From: Sclerurus mexicanus
Lineage: Eukaryota > Chordata > Aves > Passeriformes > Furnariidae
NCBI GenBank assembly: GCA_013396755.1
Contig: VWZF01013053.1
Coordinates: 3,109,707-3,173,706, forward strand
DNA length: 64,000 bases
Direction of reading: 5' to 3'
In this document: positions 36,891 to 46,999 of the stretch, one piece after another
How positions within the stretch are numbered: position 1 is the stretch's first letter
Layout: each line of letters starts with the position of its first letter
The notes under the pieces: generated by a model
What the model saw: only the letters and a program-made list of their open reading frames with translations
What the model was told of the DNA's origin: nothing
Databases searched by the model: none
Made by a program: the position numbers and the translations under genes

Positions 36891-38179
36891 TTATGTATTT
36901 AAAAGGCAGGAAGAAATATATCAGAAATCTTCAGCTGTCCAAGCACATTCAGAAGTGAATAAAAGTTCAGGGTTTTGCTGCCAATACTGTTTTAACTGGG
37001 GCAGAAAATCTTTTCCCCATTTGCTTACTTAGGAAATGTCATTTCTTCGCAGATAGAGAAGAATTAATTTTAGGTCAGAACCTTAGGTTATATCAGCTGA
37101 ATTACACTGATTTGCTGATTGAAGATAAGACTTCACTAACTTAAAACAAAATGGTGGAATTCATTTTTAAATGATAATGCAAAACCTACACAGACAGTAG
37201 ACCCTCCAGGATGGTGAGAAGTAAAAACTGTCTCTTCCAGTGAAGTTGCAGAATCATTTTTCATAAATTTATGAGGTACTCCTCGAGCTAGTGGGAGTTT
37301 CTTTGCAAAGAACTTCAGTGCATTTAAAACACTCTTAAAGGCTTTAACTTCCCACATTCTGTGTTATAGTGTTCCCTAGGTAACCCTGGGGCAGAAACAC
37401 CTCATTCCATGGTGCACATTCCTCCAAGAGGCTGGTAGGAAGATAATCACCCCAAGACAGCAATAGCATTCAGACAACATCTTCCCTTTGTGTTATATCC
37501 TCATAACACCAGGAATATTAATCCATCTTTCTTCCAAATAAGAATCCTCCTGTTACAAGTAGATAGACACACACACACAAAAAGCCCAAACCTTAAAACA
37601 GCATATATAACTCATATAACTTAAAACATAAACAAACCCTTCAGCAAGCTAAGGATAATTGTGTAGGCAGATGAAGATCGATGGTAAATCCCAGGGTACT
37701 GAAGTAGTAATTAAAAATAAACAAACAGGAGATAAAAATAGAAGTTAAGCAAAATATTTTCCCATAAGGGTTATACAGTAGTCAAGCACCCCATCAAAAA
37801 CAGCAGGAGAAGAAAAAACTTCTTTCTATTTTAAGTAAAATGAGATTAATTTTCCTGTAGAAAACAGGCTGCAACCTCCAATTAAGTCAATTATCAAAGC
37901 CAGACTAAATTCCAATATTTTGAAATTGGCAAATGCTCATCATTATTGAGAAATCCAGAGACTGTCTGCCCTTGTTATGCAGAACTCGTGGGTGTGATTT
38001 CTGCAAGGAACACCAGTCACACTCCTCTCAGCCACCTAAAAGACCACGAGGAACGTGGTGCTGAATGCCATGGCCCAGTTCCTGAGTTACTTAGCACAAA
38101 ATCAGAATGTAAGTTCATGTCATTTTCTACTTAAAGGCCACTTCCTTGAAAATGAGAGAGGATATATTATGGGGGGGGC
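36891..38179. other. Unique AT-rich DNA, no gene recognised
   Basis: No gene or transposon is recognisable. A short (AC)n run lies at 37566-37579. The final bases run into a G-tract at 38171-38178 at the edge of an assembly gap. Confidence 0.5.
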
Positions 38180-38203
38180 NNNNNNNNNNNNNNNNNNNNN
38201 NNN
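38180..38203. other. Assembly gap of 24 N flanked by G-runs
   Basis: Twenty-four undetermined bases sit between GGGGGGGGC and GGGGGGCGGGGGGGGGG. The flanks show that the missing DNA is a long G-tract, able to form a G-quadruplex and hard to sequence. Any open frame called through it is meaningless, and the true length is unknown. Confidence 0.95.
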
Positions 38204-39761
38204 GGGGGGCGGGGGGGGGGAATCAAATAAACCAGAAATCTTGCTTTAGTTTTTTCTGTACTTTGAGAAATGTGATGATCATGAATAGGTAATACAAGAA
38301 CTCAGTGTAAAATACAGACACACAAAAGCACACTCCAGCACAGTCCATTAATGTTCCTTGTGCATACAATCTTTGCATTTTGCCTTTTGGGAATAGACTC
38401 AATTTAATTTCAAGGGCAAAATTCAGAAATTAAAAGAAAGGGACAAAAAAAATAAGGAACATTACCTTGCAGTTTTTATTTATAACTTCTGATACTCCAT
38501 TATAGATAGAATGCTCTCTGCAGTTTCACTTAAACAGCTTTCATTAACAGTGCACAGAGTAATTTAGAGTCTTAGAAGACTCTAAGTTACAGCTGAATTT
38601 ACGAAAACAGGGTATTTCCTTACTTCACTTGAGAAACTATAGATCATGTCCAAAAACCACACTTAAATATGGAGGGAGACAGATGAGGTCAGCATCCATG
38701 ATAGCCACCATTATGCTGGTTTGCACTCTCTAATTTTATATTAACATTGTTCCAGTTAAGCTAATGTTAGCTCTGTTCCACATATTAAGGGTAAGTCACG
38801 CTCCCCGAGAAATAACCCTGTTCCACAGCTGTGCTAAAACACTGCATCCCAGTCACCGTAGATACACCCTAATTCAATGTTGCATCTTTGCCTATCCTTT
38901 CTAGACATTCTCCACATTACACATAAAATCCATTATAGAACTGAGGTGAAAAGCAACACAGGGCTCTGGACCACAATAAAACCAAAAGAAACAACACTGA
39001 GGACAGCAGCAGCAGAGCCAAGTGAAATTTGCAATTGTACACCTTAATATCTAGAGTTTTCACACTTGGGTTTGAAAAATCTGCTCAATATATACAGTTT
39101 CTCTTTAATAAGATCATGGCTCTGAAAGGAACCAAATTTAGCTACTGCTTAGCTGGCACTGAATTTGCTAACATATTTTTCAGACTCATACCTGCTAAGT
39201 GAGTCTTGAAAAGCTATCCTGAGGTCAATGAGAGTAGGAATACTGAAGCCTTATTCCCTAGTTCCATAGAGTAGAGAGTTTTTTGCATCCAATCAATCCT
39301 TTCTGTGTCAACAACACAAGCAATTCTTGGCCACAGCTTTAATGATAAAGTTTGTGCTTTTTTTCATTAGTATTTAGAACTAATATAATCAAGTTCCTCT
39401 AAAATCACTTTGACCAAAAGCGGATTTGTGATTACAAAGTGAGGGCAATGAGAACTGTTTTACTTTAAGTATGAAAAATTACCAGTGATCAAGTGCAAAT
39501 TGTTTCACAATTGATGGAGGTTGGCTTAGCATAAATATTGCTGAAAAGCCCAACCACCCAGATTACAAAGAGCCAGCTAGTGAGCTCAGGGGTGGGATTT
39601 CTTAGGAGAGCTCAGTGCTCTGCTACAGCTCAGCAGTCCTGTCCTTGATGAAGCTCTTGGAATTTAGCTGTGGCCTTGGACCACAAGGCTAAAACCCATG
39701 GAGAGGTAAAAGGGTATTTGAAGAAGTCAGAGGTGTTCAAGTCATCAGGAATTGATTTCAT
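38204..39761. other. Unique AT-rich DNA, no gene recognised
   Basis: Single-copy sequence with no recognisable gene, RNA or transposon. A small inverted repeat GAGTCTTAGAAGACTC (16 bases, perfect apart from the centre) occurs at about 38568-38583. A GG|GTAAGT donor-like word is at about 38788 with no clear partner. Confidence 0.5.
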
Positions 39762-39995
39762 ATTGAATCATTTAGGTTGGAAAGGACCTCCAAGATCATC
39801 AAGTTCAACCTTTGACTGATCACCACCTTGTCAACTAAACCATGGCATTAAGTGACACATCCAATTGTTTCTTGAACACCTTCAGGGATGGAGACTCCAC
39901 CTCCTCCCTGATCCATTCCAACACTATTCTTGATGTCCAACCTGAACCTCCCCAGCACAGCCTGAGGCTACATCCTCTTGTCCTGTCACTAGATT
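39762..39995 (-). mobile_element. CR1 LINE 3' fragment
   Basis: The plus strand reads AATCATTTAGGTTGGAAAGG, ACCTCCAAGATCATCAAGTT, then TTCAGGGATGGAGACTCCAC and CCTCTTGTCCTGTCACTAG. This is antisense CR1 3' sequence, in a form with TTGACTGATCACCACCTTGT that differs from the 26.5-kb copy and so probably belongs to a different CR1 subfamily. It is 5'-truncated and inactive. Confidence 0.9.
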
Positions 39996-42554
39996 TAGCT
40001 AATTTTTAGTCCTCAGGAGCTACCTGACATCCCCATTACCAGCCTCTAACAATTGTCTTTGGGAACTTAGGGAAGAGCAGTGACATGCCAGAAGAAAGGA
40101 ATGCAGCAACCAAAACAACTCTCAGTTAGAGGCTCGGCTGCAATACTGAATATTTTATTGAAAACCAGCACCAAGTTTTCCTGTTGCAAGTTTTAATTAT
40201 TCACAGTGTTAATATATAATAATTATATTATAAATAATCTGGACTTAATGAAAATACCCAAGCATGTTCTGGAATGTGAAACAAAGGTACAAGTCATCTT
40301 AGACTCTGAAAGTTAAACCAGGTTACAGAAGCAGGAGAAACGGATGCTGGTTGCATGGCAGTTTAGTGTAGGACTTGTTCTGTCTCCTTACAGTGTATAT
40401 TGGCTTCTTCAAAAGCCAAGACTCTACCAGTGTCATGAAATGTCATCAGTGTCCTGTCAGTGGTAATGGTCCACAGAAACACTACAGCAATCCAGTAAGT
40501 TATAGGTTAATTCACTTGAATACACTGAGCTTACTCTAGCCTGGGGAGAACTGGAAAAATCAGGGAGGGAGTGGTATATACTTGTATTTCTTATCACACA
40601 ACTCAGTCATTTTACCCTTGGTTATTTAAGTTATGAGAAGATTCAAAACAAGTATGGAAAAAACGCTGCACTAATTCACGTTGTGCAACTGCTAGTGTCA
40701 GATACCTTGTCTGAATTAACATTCTCTAGCCCAAAAGCGCCACTTAAACATCAGTGTAATATTTTCTGTAATCTTTGCACCACACTTGTATGCTTGTCAA
40801 AGTAGGTAGCTCTGTGTGAACTCAGCAACATAAAAAATTGGTGTAATCTAGGACTATATTAAATTATGCATAATAGAAGAGCAAATGGCAGATGGCATTG
40901 TAGAGTATGCTGAGATACTGGTATTTATACAATAAGCATTAAAATAAATGTGTCTAGATAAAGAGGTTATTTTCAGGTATGACACACCTAACACTGAAAT
41001 AAATGTTTATTTCTCAGGTTGCATGCATCAGGCACAGGTTATTTTAGATAGATTTGCATGTGTCAGGTTGCAGGATTGATGTGATGCAGAAACGCAGACA
41101 GTAGTAAAGGGAGCTCACAGTAGCATGTATTGGAGAGCGACAAGCATAAGGAGACAAAGGCTTCATAAAACAACAGCATGGAACAGGAGAAAAAACCTAT
41201 CGACATCAGGGAAAACAGGAGGGACAAAGGGAGGTGGCAAAATGTTCCAAAATACTTGAAAAATGAGATCAGGAAGTTAAGAGGGACATATCTTGGGAAA
41301 AAAAATTACTGCAAGGTATAGCAGCAGCTGCTATGGAATGTGACAGCCACCCAGGAGAGAGGGAAAACCTGAGGCTCACGTTTCCCTCCTGCCCTTCACT
41401 CTGCTCATACTGTTGAACATCACAAAAGGATGGCAAAACTCAAAGACAGGAAATGCTGTAAAAAAATCACACCAGTGTCCACCTCCTCCAGCCCTTTTCA
41501 AGTCCTCTCTATTAGGCTTGCACTAATACTGGTGCTGAAGTGGGCAGTTGAGGTGTGGGTCCCTTCCACTGCCTTAATAAAAAAGACACACAAGAAATCC
41601 CCTGCAAAAGTAGATGTAGCATTGCCTTAAACTACCCTGGCAATGCTGCCCTGTGTATACCAACAGCTTTTTGACCTTAATCTGTTACCCTAAACAGATG
41701 CCCATGTTCCTCTGATTATAAAAGATGGACTCACAAAAAGCCTCCCATATTTTTGTGACAAGCAGCAGGAGCAGAGATGCAGGAAGAGACAGGTCACATT
41801 ATATTCTGCCAGGTTTTACTTGGAAGAAATTCAAATCATCATGTGGGAACAAAAGTAAGAGTTTGAGTGACAGGTGGTGAAAACTTGGTGGGGATAACAG
41901 CGAGATTTTGGTCATAAGGAATATTAATGATGGAGGAAGAATGCAAATAGCCCACCTTCTGAATGGAAACGAAGCATTCCCCTCTGTGGTGCTCCAGACA
42001 CACTAACAACCCTGCGTGTTTGAACAGTTGTCTAGCCTTTCATCACTTCATGATAATGTCATTGCTTAGTTTACCAGGTATCTAGCTCAGATCCTTTGAG
42101 TACTAAGGGAAGTGAAGTGTCTATGCACAAATTAAGCATGTTTTTTCCTTTAAAAAACATCAGAAATAAAATGGATTTTAAAGTCTTGTTCCACTGGTGC
42201 ATTTAGGAGCTCCTCAAATAGTCTATTCCAATTCCACAGCAATTCTATAAAACAAAATGAATAGCACAAATCCAGCAAATATATCTCCTGCCAAGATGAG
42301 CTCTCCTGTTTTAAAATCTTTTATAGCATCTAATGTATTTATTTGCATCAAGAGGGCATTACGCCAGTTAACATCTGTGTTCTCTAGAGTTGGTAATTCT
42401 GCCTCCCATAACTAGTCATCAATTCTGCATGAAAATACACAACTGTCTTTCCACCATAGATTCTTTCTGCTGTTCAAATTTTCCATGCACATTCAGAGAA
42501 ACGTTGAGTGAAATACTTCTGCATAAAGAGATACAGACAGGAAAGAATGATTCC
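39996..42554. other. Unique AT-rich DNA, no gene recognised
   Basis: No recognisable gene, RNA or transposon. Bases 40190-40240 are almost purely A/T. Near 41030 and 41070 the words CAGGTTGCATGCATCAGG and GTGTCAGGTTGCAGG form a loose local repeat. Confidence 0.5.
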
Positions 42555-42926
42555 AATGTCTCTGGATGCCCTGCCCCTACCTAGGGATGGCATTTACAGA
42601 CCTTGGGATTCTGATCTGATGTTCCATTAGGAAAGAAATTAAATACCAAGTCTTCGGCTAATATAAATTGGCATGGCCTCTCTGAAAGATTCAGAAAATT
42701 TCCCAGATGTCTGTCAGCAAAAAATTTGGTCCTGAAACCCTGGGGCAGCTCACAGCATGCAAAATAAGTAAATCCGCACACATTTTAATGCGGTTTAAAT
42801 GACCTCAACTAAAAATAAATAAATAAAAAAATTCAGAGTTGGTGTCCCCACCTGAAAGGCAGACATTGAAAATTTTACCAAGAGTAAGGAAATTTTTCCA
42901 ATTTATACTAGAAAAAAATAGAATTG

Positions 42927-43329
42927 TAAACATACTCAGTTTTGACGGGAGTTGACCAAGAAAGGCCGACCCTGCACACTCCACACCGCGCGGGGCCGAA
43001 ATGGTGAAACACCTTTCCTGAGGGGCGGTGCGGGTTTATATAGGGGCCCTGAGGGAAGGTTCTAGAACTGGGCCCTGATTGGACGAGAGGGGTGGAGTAT
43101 GCAAATCAGGGTGAGGGCTGACCAATGGGTGACTGCCGCCTAATGAGGGAACTGAGGGCCAATAGGAAAGCAGGGTGAGGGTGAAAGGCGGGAACACCGT
43201 GAGGGGAAGGAGACAAGATGGAGGAGAAGCGGGAGCGAAACCACAGCAGGAACAACGTGAGGGGAGAATCCGGGGAAGGGGCGGCAAAAAACCTCTTGAA
43301 TCAAAACCGTAACAATAAACCCGCAAACA
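42927..43329 (-). mobile_element. Possible solo LTR overlapping the promoter module, copy 1
   Basis: On the minus strand this segment begins TGTTTGCGGG and ends GTATGTTTACA, giving the TG...CA ends of a retroviral LTR, at a plausible length of about 400 bases. It contains CCAAT boxes, an octamer and a TATA box in LTR-like order (U3 then R). Against it, flanking target-site duplications are not clean (TTCTG and ATTCT at best share four bases), and no AATAAA is visible after the TATA on this strand. No tRNA primer site or viral gene adjoins. I cannot separate this from a genuine CpG promoter by inspection. Confidence 0.3.
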
Positions 43330-43420
43330 CAGAACTTCAAACTTGGGCCGCAAAAGTCTCCCGCCTGGCAGATTTGTCCAAGTCTGGGAGGTCTGCACCG
43401 CCATTATCTTCGTAGGTCTG
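42950..43420 (-). promoter_or_regulatory. CpG-rich promoter-like module, copy 1
   Basis: An abrupt CpG-rich block in AT-rich surroundings. On the minus strand the order is inverted CCAAT boxes (ATTGG, plus positions 43159-43163 and 43122-43126), the octamer ATTTGCAT (43106-43099), CCAAT (43082-43078), then TATATAAA (43042-43035). A start site is predicted near 43010. A GC box GGGGCGG lies near 43022. This spacing is that of a strong RNA polymerase II promoter. Octamer plus CCAAT plus TATA is known from histone H2B and some LTR promoters, but no histone ORF or histone 3' stem-loop follows. On the opposite strand CAAGATGGAG (43214) resembles a YY1 site. Confidence 0.5.
43218..43415 (+). CDS. 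Short frame with strong start context in the promoter module, copy 1 (doubtful)
   Basis: A 65-codon frame starts at an ATG in very good context (ACAAGATGG) and reads MEEKRERNHSRNNVRGES at its start. It is rich in charged residues, with no recognisable domain, signal peptide or membrane segment. It lies inside the CpG-rich block, where stop codons are rare, so it may be open by composition. It is kept here only because start context and YY1-like surroundings fit a translated upstream or small ORF. An identical frame is at 45441-45638. Confidence 0.12.
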   Translation: MEEKRERNHSRNNVRGESGEGAAKNLLNQNRNNKPANTELQTWAAKVSRLADLSKSGRSAPPLSS

Positions 43421-44776
43421 CCTTCTGAAATGTTCTTTCCGTCCTTCATATATCGTGCGTTCCCCCACACAGTCTCTCTTCAAGTTTAGTTGTTTAGATA
43501 TCTTTCTATAGCCAACATTAAATGAGCAGGAAAGAAACCAACCCATCCTTTGCCAGCGAGAAACTATAAAAGAGAATCAAAGTCATAGGAGACAACGAGA
43601 GGAATTGAGATTTGGCCAAGAATTGAGATTTTGGCCAAGACCAACTGGGTGGATCCAGGGTAAGCCATGTGCCAAACAAAATTATGTAACTCATTATAAT
43701 GCAATGAAAGAACCAATTTTGTTTCCAACATCACAACAAACGTTTCTTCCTCGTCTGACCAACCCCACGGTGCCACTGCACAACATTGCAAATCGGCAAC
43801 ATCCTTAGAGTTTGCAAGGCAAAACTCAGCCTAGAACACCAAAATCTCCAGCTCTCAGCCCTAAAACTCAGCTTTGAGATGACTGACTTGTCTGTGTCCT
43901 CTGTACCTGGTTTTAGAAGAAAAAGCCTGTTGCACTACAACTTCTGTAAAGAATTACCTTACAATTAGAAACCCAAAAGCTCCTCATTTCTTTGCATGCA
44001 ACCACTGATGGAAAATGCTGGTCCGACAGCACGGTCTGGTGACTATTCTACTAATTAGTGAACCAAGCATGGCCTAAATGACAGGTGGCTCATAAAGGCC
44101 ACTTGCAGATGGCCTGGGGAGTATTAGCAGAAGGACAACAGAGGACTTTTCACTGCCACACTCAATATTTGCCGCACACATTTTACTGTCTGAATGTTTC
44201 CCAGAGACCCTTTATGACTTTGTGCTTGGGGTCTGTGCTTTGGTTTCTGCATGGTTTCAATTGTACAAGAAAATAGCTCTGTAACACTTCAGCAGTCAGA
44301 ACAAGGGATTTCAGCTGAAGTGCCATGTGCTCTGAATATCCACAGAAGAAGAAACATCTTAGAATGATGAGGTCAACAACATGCCCAGTTTCTCATGGAG
44401 AAAACATGCCAGTTTTTACTACTTCTTGAGAGGTTTGTGATCCAAATTATAGTTCCTCTATTATTGTCAAACACAGTACTCAGGTTCCCAGTTTATTAGT
44501 TAGAGACAGGCATTTTATTTATCTGTTTCAGTTACTGTTTTTACTTTTTTTTCTTTCAGATTTTGCTTTGATCCAGTGTTTTCTGTTGAAATTGCTCATA
44601 TTTTGAACAAGAAAGCAGATTTATTTTCTGTGATATACTTTCAATTGGTGATACCAGAAAACAAGTAGTAAGAATGGTTACATGTAGGTTACATGTAGGA
44701 CCCAATTTTTTCTAGGATTAATGGCTCAATTAAATAGAAGTATAACTTCAAAGCTCTTTTTTAAAATGTATATCAA

Positions 44777-44777
44777 N
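44777..44777. other. Single N at the duplication junction
   Basis: The only undetermined base here lies exactly between the two copies. A single-base N at a repeat boundary is typical of a scaffolding or gap-filling join. Confidence 0.95.
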
Positions 44778-45149
44778 AATGTCTCTGGATGCCCTGCCCC
44801 TACCTAGGGATGGCATTTACAGACCTTGGGATTCTGATCTGATGTTCCATTAGGAAAGAAATTAAATACCAAGTCTTCGGCTAATATAAATTGGCATGGC
44901 CTCTCTGAAAGATTCAGAAAATTTCCCAGATGTCTGTCAGCAAAAAATTTGGTCCTGAAACCCTGGGGCAGCTCACAGCATGCAAAATAAGTAAATCCGC
45001 ACACATTTTAATGCGGTTTAAATGACCTCAACTAAAAATAAATAAATAAAAAAATTCAGAGTTGGTGTCCCCACCTGAAAGGCAGACATTGAAAATTTTA
45101 CCAAGAGTAAGGAAATTTTTCCAATTTATACTAGAAAAAAATAGAATTG

Positions 45150-45552
45150 TAAACATACTCAGTTTTGACGGGAGTTGACCAAGAAAGGCCGACCCTGCAC
45201 ACTCCACACCGCGCGGGGCCGAAATGGTGAAACACCTTTCCTGAGGGGCGGTGCGGGTTTATATAGGGGCCCTGAGGGAAGGTTCTAGAACTGGGCCCTG
45301 ATTGGACGAGAGGGGTGGAGTATGCAAATCAGGGTGAGGGCTGACCAATGGGTGACTGCCGCCTAATGAGGGAACTGAGGGCCAATAGGAAAGCAGGGTG
45401 AGGGTGAAAGGCGGGAACACCGTGAGGGGAAGGAGACAAGATGGAGGAGAAGCGGGAGCGAAACCACAGCAGGAACAACGTGAGGGGAGAATCCGGGGAA
45501 GGGGCGGCAAAAAACCTCTTGAATCAAAACCGTAACAATAAACCCGCAAACA
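45150..45552 (-). mobile_element. Possible solo LTR overlapping the promoter module, copy 2
   Basis: Identical to the candidate in copy 1 and duplicated with it, so its second occurrence is not an independent insertion. Ends are TGTTTGCGGG and GTATGTTTACA on the minus strand. Confidence 0.3.
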
Positions 45553-45643
45553 CAGAACTTCAAACTTGGGCCGCAAAAGTCTCCCGCCTGGCAGATTTGT
45601 CCAAGTCTGGGAGGTCTGCACCGCCATTATCTTCGTAGGTCTG
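45173..45643 (-). promoter_or_regulatory. CpG-rich promoter-like module, copy 2
   Basis: No difference from the copy-1 module was seen, so all promoter elements are repeated: TATATAAA at 45265-45258, CCAAT at 45305-45301, the octamer at 45329-45322 and inverted CCAAT words at 45345-45349 and 45382-45386. If the duplication is real, two identical promoters fire in the same direction 2.2 kb apart, and a transcript from copy 2 would read into copy 1. Confidence 0.5.
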
Positions 45644-46999
45644 CCTTCTGAAATGTTCTTTCCGTCCTTCATATATCGTGCGTTCCCCCACACAGTCTCT
45701 CTTCAAGTTTAGTTGTTTAGATATCTTTCTATAGCCAACATTAAATGAGCAGGAAAGAAACCAACCCATCCTTTGCCAGCGAGAAACTATAAAAGAGAAT
45801 CAAAGTCATAGGAGACAACGAGAGGAATTGAGATTTGGCCAAGAATTGAGATTTTGGCCAAGACCAACTGGGTGGATCCAGGGTAAGCCATGTGCCAAAC
45901 AAAATTATGTAACTCATTATAATGCAATGAAAGAACCAATTTTGTTTCCAACATCACAACAAACGTTTCTTCCTCGTCTGACCAACCCCACGGTGCCACT
46001 GCACAACATTGCAAATCGGCAACATCCTTAGAGTTTGCAAGGCAAAACTCAGCCTAGAACACCAAAATCTCCAGCTCTCAGCCCTAAAACTCAGCTTTGA
46101 GATGACTGACTTGTCTGTGTCCTCTGTACCTGGTTTTAGAAGAAAAAGCCTGTTGCACTACAACTTCTGTAAAGAATTACCTTACAATTAGAAACCCAAA
46201 AGCTCCTCATTTCTTTGCATGCAACCACTGATGGAAAATGCTGGTCCGACAGCACAGTCTGGTGACTATTCTACTAATTAGTGAACCAAGCATGGCCTAA
46301 ATGACAGGTGGCTCATAAAGGCCACTTGCAGATGGCCTGGGGAGTATTAGCAGAAGGACAACAGAGGACTTTTCACTGCCACACTCAATATTTGCCGCAC
46401 ACATTTTACTGTCTGAATGTTTCCCAGAGACCCTTTATGACTTTGTGCTTGGGGTCTGTGCTTTGGTTTCTGCATGGTTTCAATTGTACAAGAAAATAGC
46501 TCTGTAACACTTCAGCAGTCAGAACAAGGGATTTCAGCTGAAGTGCCATGTGCTCTGAATATCCACAGAAGAAGAAACATCTTAGAATGATGAGGTCAAC
46601 AACATGCCCAGTTTCTCATGGAGAAAATATGCCAGTTTTTACTACTTCTTGAGAGGTTTGTGATCCAAATTATAGTTCCTCTATTATTGTCAAACACAGT
46701 ACTCAGGTTCCCAGTTTATTAGTTAGAGATGGGCATTTTATTTATCTGTTTCAGTTACTGTTTTTACTTTTTTTTCTTTCAGATTTTGCTTTGATCCAGT
46801 GTTTTCTGTTGAAATTGCTCATATTTTGAACAAGAAAGCAGATTTATTTTCTGTGATATACTTTCAATTGGTGATACCAGAAAACAAGTAGTAAGAATGG
46901 TTACATGTAGGTTACATGTAGGACCCAATTTTTTCTAGGATTAATGGCTCAATTAAATAGAAGTATAACTTCAAAGCTCTTTTTTAAAATGTATATCAA

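Larger units (their letters stand above)
42555..44776 (+). repeat. 2222-bp tandem duplication, copy 1
   Basis: The unit begins AATGTCTCTGGATGCC and ends AAATGTATATCAA. It recurs at 44778-46999 with a constant offset of 2223, and one N at 44777 separates the copies. By eye only four positions differ: 44033 G, 44405 C, 44507 C and 44508 A become A, T, T and G in copy 2. The first 1478 bases are identical and there is no net length difference. The unit carries a CpG-rich promoter-like module near its 5' third and otherwise AT-rich DNA without a recognisable gene. It is either a very recent duplication or a haplotype placed twice in the assembly. Confidence 0.97.
44778..46999 (+). repeat. 2222-bp tandem duplication, copy 2
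   Basis: This is the second copy of the unit at 42555-44776, in the same orientation. It starts immediately after the single N at 44777 and ends at TATATCAA before the unique flank ACCACACTG. Differences from copy 1 are at 46256 (A; CpG to CpA), 46628 (T), 46730 (T) and 46731 (G). The four substitutions are all transitions. Confidence 0.97.

Noticed and set aside
38055..38249. An open frame running through the N gap
   Set aside because: It depends on undetermined bases and on a G-run of unknown length.
43036..43470. A 144-codon minus-strand frame, repeated at 45259-45693
   Set aside because: It lies across the CpG-rich promoter module, where stops are rare, and covers the CCAAT and TATA boxes. 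It shows low-complexity Pro/Ser/Leu content and no family.
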